Shown here one piece after another: positions 1 through 6,643 of a stretch of DNA of 6,686 bases. Location of the stretch: NCBI GenBank assembly GCA_001872995.1, contig MNXO01000015.1, positions 3,122 through 9,807 on the forward strand, given 5' to 3'. The position numbers and the translations under genes were made by a program. The notes below the pieces were generated by a model. The model was not told the DNA's origin. It was given only the letters and a program-made list of their open reading frames with translations, and ran no database searches. Source of the DNA: Bacteroidetes bacterium CG2_30_32_10 (GTDB taxonomy: Bacteria > Bacteroidota > Bacteroidia > Bacteroidales > CG2-30-32-10). Each line of letters opens with the position of its first letter. The first letter of the stretch is position 1.

Positions 1-1089
1 CGTAAAGAAATTAATGAATTTAATAGTAAAAATAAAATATTTAAGAAGGGAATTGCTTTTACGCCCGTTAAATTTGGAATTTCTTTTACTACATCCTTTT
101 TAAATCAAGCTGGATCATTGGTTTTAATATACAAAGACGGAACAGTATTGGTAAATCACGGAGGTACTGAAATGGGACAAGGTCTTTACACTAAAATCAA
201 ACAAATTACATCTCTTGAATTTGGTATTAATGAAGATAATATTAAAATATCACCAACCAATACCTCAAAAGTTCCTAACACATCACCTACCGCTGCTTCA
301 TCAGGTACAGATTTGAATGGAATGGCGGTTAAAAATGCCATTGATATTTTAAAAAGTAGAATTTCAGGCATTATTCTTACCGAATTTAACAAGGACGTTG
401 CCCAAGACCTTACAAAACAAGAAGATATTATTTTTGAAAACGATTTAATATTTGATAATTTTCATATAGATAGAAATATTTCTTTTAAAGATGCCGTTTC
501 TAAGGCTTATTTTAATCAGGTATCTTTGAGTGCAACGGGATTTTATAAAACACCAGATGTTAATTTCGATAGAGAAAAAGGTATTGGAAAACCATTTCAC
601 TATTTTTCTTATGGAATGGCTGTTTCAGAAGTATTATTAGATACGCTAACGGGTAATCATAAAATTATTCGTACTGATATATTGCACGATTGTGGCAATT
701 CTATAAATACCGAAATAGATAAAGGACAAATTATTGGTGGATTTATACAAGGAGTTGGTTGGTGCACCACAGAGGATTTAAAATATGATAAAAACGGAAA
801 TTTATTGAATCATTCTCCTGATACTTATAAAATTCCATCAGTTCAGGATATTCCAGATGATTTTCGGGTGGAACTTTTACAGGGTTTTTCAAACGATAAT
901 GTAATAAGAAAAAGTAAAGCTGTGGGTGAACCACCTTTAATGTTAGCATTTTCGGTATGGTTGGCAATTAAAGATGCAATTTCGGCAATAGAAAAACATA
1001 AATATGAACCTGAGTTTTCTTTACCTGCCACCAATGAAACTATTCTTTTATCAATAGAATATTTACAAAAAAAGTTAAACCAAGTATAA
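1..1089 (+). CDS. xdhB: Xanthine dehydrogenase, molybdenum-binding subunit, C-terminal part (5' truncated by window edge)
   Basis: The frame is open from base 1 to the TAA at 1087-1089, giving 362 residues. There is no start in the window; a TTG at 118 lies inside conserved sequence and is not the true start. The product is the C-terminal part of the molybdopterin-binding subunit of xanthine dehydrogenase, a cytoplasmic enzyme that oxidises hypoxanthine to xanthine and then urate, passing electrons to the FeS/FAD parts. Conserved blocks, in fragment numbering: TPVKFGISF (about 22-30); GGTEMGQGL (54-62) with the cofactor-contacting Gln at 60; TAASSGTDLNG (about 97-107), a cofactor-binding loop; GGFIQGVG (about 244-251); and KAVGEPP, whose Glu310 (codon 928-930) matches the catalytic base of the family (Glu1261 in the bovine enzyme). 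The upstream residues that distinguish xanthine from aldehyde substrates, such as the Arg equivalent to bovine Arg880, lie outside the window. The xanthine assignment therefore rests on overall similarity to XdhB, and another xanthine-oxidase-family hydroxylase remains possible. No downstream partner gene follows, so any FAD/FeS subunit would have to lie upstream or elsewhere. Confidence 0.93.
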   Translation, partial: RKEINEFNSKNKIFKKGIAFTPVKFGISFTTSFLNQAGSLVLIYKDGTVLVNHGGTEMGQGLYTKIKQITSLEFGINEDNIKISPTNTSKVPNTSPTAASSGTDLNGMAVKNAIDILKSRISGIILTEFNKDVAQDLTKQEDIIFENDLIFDNFHIDRNISFKDAVSKAYFNQVSLSATGFYKTPDVNFDREKGIGKPFHYFSYGMAVSEVLLDTLTGNHKIIRTDILHDCGNSINTEIDKGQIIGGFIQGVGWCTTEDLKYDKNGNLLNHSPDTYKIPSVQDIPDDFRVELLQGFSNDNVIRKSKAVGEPPLMLAFSVWLAIKDAISAIEKHKYEPEFSLPATNETILLSIEYLQKKLNQV

Positions 1090-1092
1090 TAA

Positions 1093-1120
1093 CAATTAAC
1101 AATGAGCAATTAACAATTAA
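1093..1120. repeat. Short heptad tandem repeat, 4 x CAATnnn
   Basis: Four consecutive 7-bp units begin at 1093, 1100, 1107 and 1114: CAATTAA, CAATGAG, CAATTAA, CAATTAA. The array starts four bases after the stop codon of the dehydrogenase gene. It shares its period, the CAAT core and the orientation with the longer array at 1883-1980, so the two belong to one repeat family. No function can be read from it. Confidence 0.85.
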
Positions 1121-1146
1121 AAAAAAATAATAAATTTGTTTTATAA

Positions 1147-1163
1147 TTATTGTTGTCCGATTA
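1147..1163 (+). repeat. Left terminal inverted repeat
   Basis: This 17-base sequence is identical to the reverse complement of 1331-1347. Its less AT-rich core, TGTTGTCCGA, makes a chance match of this length unlikely in such AT-rich DNA. Confidence 0.8.
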
Positions 1164-1214
1164 TAATAAGAAAAATATTTTAAATCGTTTTCATATCAAT
1201 GTTTTTATAAACTT

Positions 1215-1233
1215 AAACCACATAAGTGGCTTT
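1215..1233. other. Internal small hairpin
   Basis: CCAC (1218-1221) pairs with GTGG (1226-1229) across an ATAA loop. The stem can be extended by AAA (1215-1217) with TTT (1231-1233) if C1230 is bulged. It is weak on its own, and is noted because it sits next to the stronger stem at 1253-1283 inside the same element. Confidence 0.4.
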
Positions 1234-1252
1234 AGTTTGTTGTTGATAATAA

Positions 1253-1283
1253 ATTCTACCAATAGACAAAAGGTCGGTAGAAT
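1253..1283. other. Internal hairpin with 8-bp perfect stem
   Basis: ATTCTACC (1253-1260) pairs perfectly with GGTAGAAT (1276-1283). Inside the 15-base loop a further GAC/GTC pairing (1265-1267 with 1273-1275) is possible around an AAAAG loop, with AATA bulged. No T run follows, so it does not look like an intrinsic terminator. It lies inside the inverted-repeat-bounded segment and may be part of the element's folded structure. Confidence 0.6.
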
Positions 1284-1330
1284 AAACATAACCGAAATAT
1301 TTTACGTGCCTTAGGTAAGTAACATTTTTT

Positions 1331-1347
1331 TAATCGGACAACAATAA
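1331..1347 (-). repeat. Right terminal inverted repeat
   Basis: This is the exact reverse complement of 1147-1163. The bases just inside the two ends are both A/T-rich but do not continue the match beyond one or two positions. Confidence 0.8.
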
Positions 1348-1356
1348 AATAATTTA

Positions 1357-1364
1357 TAAGTTTG
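1357..1364 (+). promoter_or_regulatory. Possible Bacteroidota -7 promoter element for the exported repeat protein
   Basis: TAAGTTTG fits the Bacteroidota primary-sigma -7 consensus TAnnTTTG exactly and lies 90 bp before the ATG at 1454, on the correct strand. A clear TTTG/TTG -33 box at the usual 19-21 bp spacing is not seen; that position falls at the right terminal inverted repeat. A second TAnnTTTG match (TAAATTTG, 1131-1138) lies on the far side of the element. In AT-rich DNA such matches are common, so this remains tentative. Confidence 0.3.
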
Positions 1365-1453
1365 ATCATTAATTACTTGAATTTAGGCATGTAAAATCTA
1401 ATACAAATAAAAGAACAAGGTTTGATTATTGACTTAAGAATAAAAAAAAATAA

Positions 1454-1870
1454 ATGAAAATGAAAAAACTTATATTAATATTTCTGGCATTGACAAGCAT
1501 CAAGTGCACAGAAGCTCAATCATTGCAGTCAGATAAATACGGAACTATCGGATATATACAAAGCGATGGCACCATTCAAAACAGCAGCTATACGACAACA
1601 GGTTATTTTAAGCAAGATGGGACTATTCAGAATAGTAGTTATATGACGATTGGATCTATAAAATATGATGGGACCATTCAAAACAGCAACAACACAATTA
1701 TGGGATATGTTAAAAGTGATGGAACCGTTAAAAATAGCAATAATTTTACTATTGGATTTATTAAAGAAGACGGCTCCGTTCAAAACAGAAATAATATCAC
1801 CATAGGATATGCCATTGATATAAAAAAGGAATGGGCGGCAGTTTATTTTTTCTTTTTTAAATTTGAATAA
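1454..1870 (+). CDS. Exported 17-residue-repeat protein resembling the 5-fold beta-flower family
   Basis: This gene encodes 138 residues of unknown function. Residues 1-21 form a signal peptide: a KMKK basic start, a hydrophobic core LILIFLAL, and likely cleavage at EA|Q (21/22). Cys18 does not sit in a lipobox, so a lipoprotein is unlikely. The mature part is five tandem 17-residue repeats at 33-49, 50-66, 67-83, 84-100 and 101-117, with consensus GYIxxDGTIQNSNxxTI, followed by a partial sixth GYA. The tail has the WAAVYFFFF motif. Five blades with a Gly-Tyr/Phe start, a DG turn and an aromatic C-terminus match what I recall of the 5-fold beta-flower proteins of Bacteroidota, where the blades close into a small beta toroid; that match is from memory. 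ATG 1454 is chosen because it gives the full basic n-region; ATG 1460 is an in-frame alternative. The start follows an A-rich stretch and has no Shine-Dalgarno. The gene stands alone between the inverted-repeat element and the long heptad array, convergent with the kinase gene. Confidence 0.85.
   Translation: MKMKKLILIFLALTSIKCTEAQSLQSDKYGTIGYIQSDGTIQNSSYTTTGYFKQDGTIQNSSYMTIGSIKYDGTIQNSNNTIMGYVKSDGTVKNSNNFTIGFIKEDGSVQNRNNITIGYAIDIKKEWAAVYFFFFKFE
1550..1804 (+). repeat. Five in-frame 51-bp coding repeats
   Basis: Five 51-bp units (starting at 1550, 1601, 1652, 1703 and 1754) encode the 17-residue blades. They are similar in protein but clearly diverged in DNA, with several silent and conservative differences between units. 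They therefore look like an old internal amplification kept by selection on the protein, not a recent slippage tract. Confidence 0.8.
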
Positions 1871-1882
1871 ATGAAGTATCAA

Positions 1883-1980
1883 CAATGAGCAATGTGCAAT
1901 GAGCAATGTGCAATGTGCAATGTGCAATGAACAATGTGCAATGAACAATGAACAATGTGCAATGAACAATTTACAATTAT
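1883..1980. repeat. Long heptad tandem array, 14 x CAATnnn
   Basis: Fourteen uninterrupted 7-bp units run from 1883 to 1980: six CAATGTG, four CAATGAA, two CAATGAG, then CAATTTA and CAATTAT at the degenerate right end. The array starts 12 bases after the stop of the exported repeat protein and lies between convergent genes. Because 7 is not a multiple of 3, the array translates as a 7-residue repeat with period 21 bp and leaves long spurious open frames on both strands. The unit variation is confined to the last three positions, while CAAT is invariant in all 14 copies. Confidence 0.95.
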
Positions 1981-2003
1981 CCTATTTTCAAATGATTGTC
2001 CGC

Positions 2004-2043
2004 TTGTTTACTCGTTTACTTGTTTACTCGTCTAATCGTTTCC
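2004..2043. repeat. 8-bp tandem repeat, 5 units
   Basis: Five consecutive octamers are present: TTGTTTAC (2004), TCGTTTAC (2012), TTGTTTAC (2020), TCGTCTAA (2028) and TCGTTTCC (2036). The first three alternate only at the second base and the last two are degenerate. Its period and unit differ from the adjacent heptad array, so it is a separate repeat. It ends 19 bases before the stop codon of the kinase gene. Confidence 0.85.
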
Positions 2044-2062
2044 CCATTAAAAAATCACAAAA

Positions 2063-5000
2063 TTACTTTTTTTTAGCCAGCCATTTAATAATTTTATCAT
2101 ACAATTGCTCGGCAGAAACAGGTTTAGATAAATAATCATCCATTCCTTCAGCAATATATTTTTCGGCATCGCCTTCCATAGCATTGGCACTTAAACCAAT
2201 GATGGGTGGTAATTTGGGGTATTTTCGATGCAATTCCTTTACGGCAGTAACGCCATCCATAACTGGCATTTGAATATCCATTAATACGATATCATAATTT
2301 ACTTTTTCAAACATTTCGAGGGCTTCTACTCCATTGTTAGCAATTTCGGTTTTGCAGCCTGCATTTTGCAACATCATACACACTACTTTTTGGTTGATAA
2401 ATTTGTCTTCAACCAGCAAAACAGTAATGTCAAAATTAAGATTAGTATAATCTGCTTTTGGTTTGCATATTTTATTTACGGACGATTCGGTGGCTGGCTT
2501 TGCTTCAAAAGTAAACCAAAAGTTACTTCCCTTGCCAGGGTTGCTAAAGACGTCTATTTCGCCACCCAACATTTCTACCAATTTTTTTGATATTGCCAAT
2601 CCAAGTCCAGTGCCTTCGTAGTTTCGGGTATAAGTAGAATCTATTTGGCTGAATGATAAAAACAAGTCATCTCTATTTTCGTGGCTAATGCCAATACCAG
2701 TATCTTTTACCTCGATTTTTATTTTTATTTTTTTTGCTTCTTGTGGTTCTATCGTTTCTTTTTCATCTAATTGGTTTACTTTAGAAACTGAAATAGAAAT
2801 TTCTCCACTATCAGTAAACTTGATGGCATTAGAAACTAAATTGTTAATTATTTGATTGATTCTGTTTTTATCTGCAATAATATAATCGGGAACATCATTA
2901 GAATAGAATAGTTTAACGGATAATCCTTTTTGGTCAATAGAGGCTTTAAAAAGGCTAATCACTTCCTTTAATAGCTTATGAATATTGAAATCGTTAGGAA
3001 TAATTTTCATAGAGCCCGCTTCTATTTTTGATAAATCGAGTATGTCGTTTATAAGATTAAGCAGGGTTTCAGAGGAGTTTTTAATAGTTTTTGCAAAGTC
3101 TAATTGTTTTTCATCAAGTTTTGTTTTCAAAAGGAAATCGACCATACCCAGTATTCCGTTCATAGGAGTTCGCATTTCGTGACTCATATTGGCGAGAAAT
3201 TGTTGTTTTATTTGGGTGGTTTTTTCGGCAAGTTCAATATTGTGTTTTAATTCTTCGTTATGCTTTTGTTCAAGTACAAGGGCTACTTGTTCTGCACAAT
3301 AAGTTAAAATGTCCTTTTCAATTTCGCCAAATTTCAATTCATCGGTATAGCTTTGAATTGCCATTACGCCAATAACTTCATCTTGCGATTTCAATGGAAC
3401 TCCTAACCAGCTTTTTGCCATTGAAGCAACCAATTCGCATTCTCCTTTTTCGAACATTTTTTTTATCCCTTTTTCATTTTTGAGCAGGGGCAATTTACTG
3501 TTAATAACGAATTCTGTAAGTCCATTCCCAAATTTTCTAGTTTCAGGCTTCTTGTCTTTGGTATCTTCAAAAAACGGGAACGATATAGTATCGTTGGTTT
3601 TATTATACATGGCAATATAGAAATTCTCTGTTTTAATCACTTCTTTTAAGTTGGCAAAAAGTGTAATATAAAATTCATCTAAGGTGTCTGTATAATTAGC
3701 TGCTTGAGAAATATTAAATAACAAATTTTGAACTTTTTCTGCAAATTTCTTTTCAGTAATATCGGTCATAATGCCAGATATTCCATGCACAATTCCATCT
3801 TTTAAAATCACATTGCTCGAGGTACTAACATGTTTTATACTGCCTGTTTTGTCAATTATTCTAAATTCGGCAGGTTGATATTCACCCGAAATTGTTTTAT
3901 GGTAGCTGTTTTTTAAAATTGGAATGTCCTCTTTGAAAATGAATTCAGTAAAATGCTTACCAATTACTTCCTTAACATTATAACCTGTAATCTGTTCAAT
4001 TTTGGGGCTAAAGTAAGTGAAGTATCCAGTAGTTGTAAGCGTAAACAATACTTCCGAAATATTTTCAACTAAAGACCTATATTTTTCTTCACTATCTTTC
4101 AATATTTCTTCGGCTTGTTTTCTCTCGTTTATATCAATGATAATGCCTTCGAGTTCAAAAATATTATTATTTCCTTCACTAACAGCAAAACCTTGTTCAT
4201 AAACCCACTTAATTTGTCCGTTTTTAGTAATAATACGGTAGTTTAAAACATATCTTTTGTTTGTTTTTGTTGAATTTAGGATAGTTTCCCATACATTATC
4301 TCTATCAGCGGGGTGAATAATATCAGAAAATAGCATTTTATTTTCTACAAATTCTTTTACTTCAAAACCAGTGAGGTTCTTGGTTTCTTCACTCATAAAC
4401 TGCATAGATAAGCCACCATTCATCAAACAATGATATACAACTCCTGGAATATTAACAATAAGCCTTTCAAGTTTATTTTGTGTTGTTTTTTGTTCTGTGA
4501 TATCTTCAAAAATACCACTAAAATAATCTATTTCTCCATATTTATCTATTACCGCATTGCTTGTATCTCTCACCCATATTGTACTTCCATCTTTGCGTTT
4601 TAACATTACCTCATCAGAGCTAATAATGCTCGAATTTCTCTTCCAGTTTTCTATTTGTTTGTTTCTATCTTCTTTATCGAAAAATAATGTTTTGATATTA
4701 ATATTAAAAAGCTCTTCAAAACTATCATAACCAAGCATTCTCACTAAAGCGGGGTTTCCAAACAGTAAAATGCCTTGGTTATTGGTACGATAAATACCTA
4801 TAGGAACCTGATTAATTAAAGAACTATACTTTTCTTCACTTTCTTTTAGTTTTAATTCCGATTTTATTCTATCAGTAATATCAACAATTTTGGTAAATAC
4901 AACTTGAGTGTTATGAAGCGTAACTGGTATTAATGTAATCTCACAATCAATGAGCAAAGCATCTCTTCGTTTATGTTTCCAATTGAAGTGTTGTATGCTA

Positions 5001-6643
5001 CCACGAAGAGCTTTGTTAATATATTCGGTAGCCATTACCTCAGAATTTCTGCCATTTGGTTGCTTGGCAGGTGATAAATCTGCAGAGCTTTTTCCTATTA
5101 TTTCTTCTTTTTTTAAGTCAAACAGGTTGCAGGCTTGAATATTGCAATCGGAAATTGTTTCGGTCATTATTAATAAGCCATCCGAAGAATTCTCAAATAA
5201 TTGGCGGTATCGTTCTTCATTCTCACTTAAATTAAGACTATTTTCTTCGATGGTTGCATTGATGTTTTGCAATTCTTCATTAGTGCATACTAATTCTTCA
5301 TATTGCGATTGTATTTCTTTGTTTTGCAATTGAATGGTATGCTCGGCTTTTTTTCTTTCTTCTATTTCCGATAATAATTGATGGTTATATTTTTTCTTTT
5401 GTCGATACTGCCTGTATATTATAAAAATAAGAAGTAGACCAATTGCAATAATTAATAGGAACAGATAGATGGTTAATTGTTTTTTTTGGATATCAATCTT
5501 GAATATTTGATTTTCCTTTTGTTGTATTTGAAATTGTTGATTAATACCTGCTATTTCCTTAAAAGTTTTTTCGTTAAGCAAAGAGTCTTTATATACCGTG
5601 TAAAGTTTGAAATAAGTTAATGATTTTTCATAATTCTTTGAAGCACTATAGCAATTAGAAATATTTAAGTAAATATCTTTTTCATAACGGGTTAGGTTTC
5701 CTTGTAAAACCAACTCTAGGCTTTGATTGTAGAAAAATAAAGCTGAATCAATTTTGTTTTTTTTATAATAGGTAGTTCCTATATTTTTTAATATTACTGC
5801 TTTCAAGTTGTTATCGCCAATCTTTTCATTGGTTGTGAGGGCTTTGTTATAGTTTATAATGGCGCCAGATAAGTTGCCAGAATCTCTTAAAACATTACCA
5901 ATGTTATTTAATAAACCACAAATCTTATTATTATCGTTTATTTCAATCGAAATGTCAAGCGCTTTCCAATAGTTATCAAGAGCAATAATATAATTGCCTT
6001 CATACCAATCTAAATTTCCAATATTGGTTAAGGTAATGGATTGCTCAAATTTGCTTTTCGGTAATTGGTTTTGATTTAAAGCATAAATATAACATTTTCT
6101 AGCGATGTCATTTTGACCTAAATTTCTATAAATAATACCAATATTATTAATAGCAGAGATTATTCCAACTTTGTTGTTTGCATTGCTAAAGATGCTAAGG
6201 GCATTTAAATGGTAACTAAGAGAAACATCATAAAAGCCCATATATCTATTGATAACACCAATATTATTAATGATGTCGGCTTTTTTTATAGGATTATCTA
6301 CCTCTGTATAAAAGTAAAAAGCTGCTTTGTAATATTTTAAAGAATTTTTAGTATCACCAATCAATCGAAAAGTAGTGGCAGTATGATATAATATTTCTGC
6401 TTTAAGCGTTTTGTTGCTTATAGAATCTATTGCTAATAAAGCTTGATTGGCATATTTAATAGATTTTTTTAACGAATTATTTTGATAAAAAAAGATTAAT
6501 TTGTTTAATGCGGCAGCTCGTTCAATACCCTTTACTTTAGGGAGCTTACTTTCATAAAAAGCAATGCTGTCCTGAGCGAAAACAGATATGTTTAAACTCG
6601 CAAATAAAATAAAAAAAAAGAAACTAAACCACTTCTTTAACAT
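2063..6643 (-). CDS. Hybrid sensor histidine kinase/response regulator with TPR, four PAS and GAF domains
   Basis: This gene encodes 1526 residues. Residues 1-23 are a signal peptide (cleavage after FA, before Gln24). About eight tetratricopeptide repeats span roughly 29-375, several with NIG at the helix start, and would be periplasmic. One membrane helix is at 390-410, followed by a cytoplasmic coiled coil (about 411-474). Four PAS domains lie near 475-590, 602-716, 726-839 and 851-963, each ending in a PAC-type DIT/DIN motif. A GAF domain covers about 970-1125. HisKA has the H-box SHEMRTP with phospho-accepting His1155. HATPase_c has the N-box around Asn1272, G1 DTGIGIS (Asp1314) and G2 GTGLGL (1344-1349). 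The C-terminal receiver carries acidic Glu1412/Asp1413, phospho-acceptor Asp1456 in MDIQMP, Ser1485 and Lys1507. All catalytic motifs are intact, so it should autophosphorylate and relay internally. The sensed signals are unknown. There is no DNA-binding domain and no HPt domain, so phosphate must leave through proteins encoded elsewhere. The ATG at 6641-6643 is chosen because the signal peptide begins there. Confidence 0.97.
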   Translation of the reverse strand: MLKKWFSFFFFILFASLNISVFAQDSIAFYESKLPKVKGIERAAALNKLIFFYQNNSLKKSIKYANQALLAIDSISNKTLKAEILYHTATTFRLIGDTKNSLKYYKAAFYFYTEVDNPIKKADIINNIGVINRYMGFYDVSLSYHLNALSIFSNANNKVGIISAINNIGIIYRNLGQNDIARKCYIYALNQNQLPKSKFEQSITLTNIGNLDWYEGNYIIALDNYWKALDISIEINDNNKICGLLNNIGNVLRDSGNLSGAIINYNKALTTNEKIGDNNLKAVILKNIGTTYYKKNKIDSALFFYNQSLELVLQGNLTRYEKDIYLNISNCYSASKNYEKSLTYFKLYTVYKDSLLNEKTFKEIAGINQQFQIQQKENQIFKIDIQKKQLTIYLFLLIIAIGLLLIFIIYRQYRQKKKYNHQLLSEIEERKKAEHTIQLQNKEIQSQYEELVCTNEELQNINATIEENSLNLSENEERYRQLFENSSDGLLIMTETISDCNIQACNLFDLKKEEIIGKSSADLSPAKQPNGRNSEVMATEYINKALRGSIQHFNWKHKRRDALLIDCEITLIPVTLHNTQVVFTKIVDITDRIKSELKLKESEEKYSSLINQVPIGIYRTNNQGILLFGNPALVRMLGYDSFEELFNINIKTLFFDKEDRNKQIENWKRNSSIISSDEVMLKRKDGSTIWVRDTSNAVIDKYGEIDYFSGIFEDITEQKTTQNKLERLIVNIPGVVYHCLMNGGLSMQFMSEETKNLTGFEVKEFVENKMLFSDIIHPADRDNVWETILNSTKTNKRYVLNYRIITKNGQIKWVYEQGFAVSEGNNNIFELEGIIIDINERKQAEEILKDSEEKYRSLVENISEVLFTLTTTGYFTYFSPKIEQITGYNVKEVIGKHFTEFIFKEDIPILKNSYHKTISGEYQPAEFRIIDKTGSIKHVSTSSNVILKDGIVHGISGIMTDITEKKFAEKVQNLLFNISQAANYTDTLDEFYITLFANLKEVIKTENFYIAMYNKTNDTISFPFFEDTKDKKPETRKFGNGLTEFVINSKLPLLKNEKGIKKMFEKGECELVASMAKSWLGVPLKSQDEVIGVMAIQSYTDELKFGEIEKDILTYCAEQVALVLEQKHNEELKHNIELAEKTTQIKQQFLANMSHEMRTPMNGILGMVDFLLKTKLDEKQLDFAKTIKNSSETLLNLINDILDLSKIEAGSMKIIPNDFNIHKLLKEVISLFKASIDQKGLSVKLFYSNDVPDYIIADKNRINQIINNLVSNAIKFTDSGEISISVSKVNQLDEKETIEPQEAKKIKIKIEVKDTGIGISHENRDDLFLSFSQIDSTYTRNYEGTGLGLAISKKLVEMLGGEIDVFSNPGKGSNFWFTFEAKPATESSVNKICKPKADYTNLNFDITVLLVEDKFINQKVVCMMLQNAGCKTEIANNGVEALEMFEKVNYDIVLMDIQMPVMDGVTAVKELHRKYPKLPPIIGLSANAMEGDAEKYIAEGMDDYLSKPVSAEQLYDKIIKWLAKKK

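Larger units (their letters stand above)
1147..1347. mobile_element. MITE-like or decayed IS segment with 17-bp perfect terminal inverted repeats
   Basis: The 17-mer TTATTGTTGTCCGATTA at 1147-1163 recurs as its exact reverse complement at 1331-1347, enclosing 167 bp with no usable reading frame. The interior contains a perfect 8-bp stem (1253-1260 with 1276-1283) and a smaller CCAC/GTGG hairpin (1218-1229). A short AT-rich element with matching ends and internal secondary structure is typical of a MITE or of an internally deleted insertion sequence. A 7-mer TTTATAA lies at 1140-1146, directly outside the left repeat, and again at 1353-1359, five bases outside the right repeat. It could be a target duplication, but the offset and AT-rich composition weaken this. 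The ends remind me of DDE-type (IS4-like) elements of Bacteroidota, but that is from memory and no transposase is present. A pair of binding sites or a structured RNA are alternatives. Confidence 0.6.

Noticed and set aside
843..1109. Minus-strand frame overlapping the dehydrogenase 3' end
   Set aside because: It lies antisense to strongly conserved molybdenum-binding sequence, including the GEPP motif, so it is a shadow.
1253..1283. Intrinsic terminator for the dehydrogenase gene
   Set aside because: The stem is followed by AAACATAACC and not a T run, and it lies more than 160 bases after the stop codon inside the inverted-repeat element.
1302..1322. Imperfect palindrome around CCTTAGG with TTAC/GTAA arms
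   Set aside because: The arms are interrupted by mismatches and the centre is too tight for a hairpin. It could be a protein-binding site, but the evidence is too weak to annotate.
1871..1888. Five-codon ATG...TGA frame directly after the exported protein stop
   Set aside because: It is too short and has no supporting signal; it most likely arises by chance before the heptads.
1529..1969. Open frame on - strand with IAHCSL-type repeats, antisense to the exported protein
   Set aside because: Its N-terminus is the heptad array read in reverse and the rest is the shadow of the repeat-protein gene. The + strand frame has a signal peptide and a coherent repeat structure instead.
1883..1980. CRISPR array
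   Set aside because: The units are contiguous 7-mers without spacers, and no cas genes are near.
1994..2001. ATTGTCCG resembling part of the 17-bp terminal repeat
   Set aside because: Only TTGTCCG is shared and the flanks do not match, so a third element end is not supported.
1899..2135. Open frame on + strand with Cys/Asn-rich repeats across the heptad array
   Set aside because: It is produced by translating the 7-bp repeat and then runs antisense into the kinase 3' end. It has no credible start and no family features.
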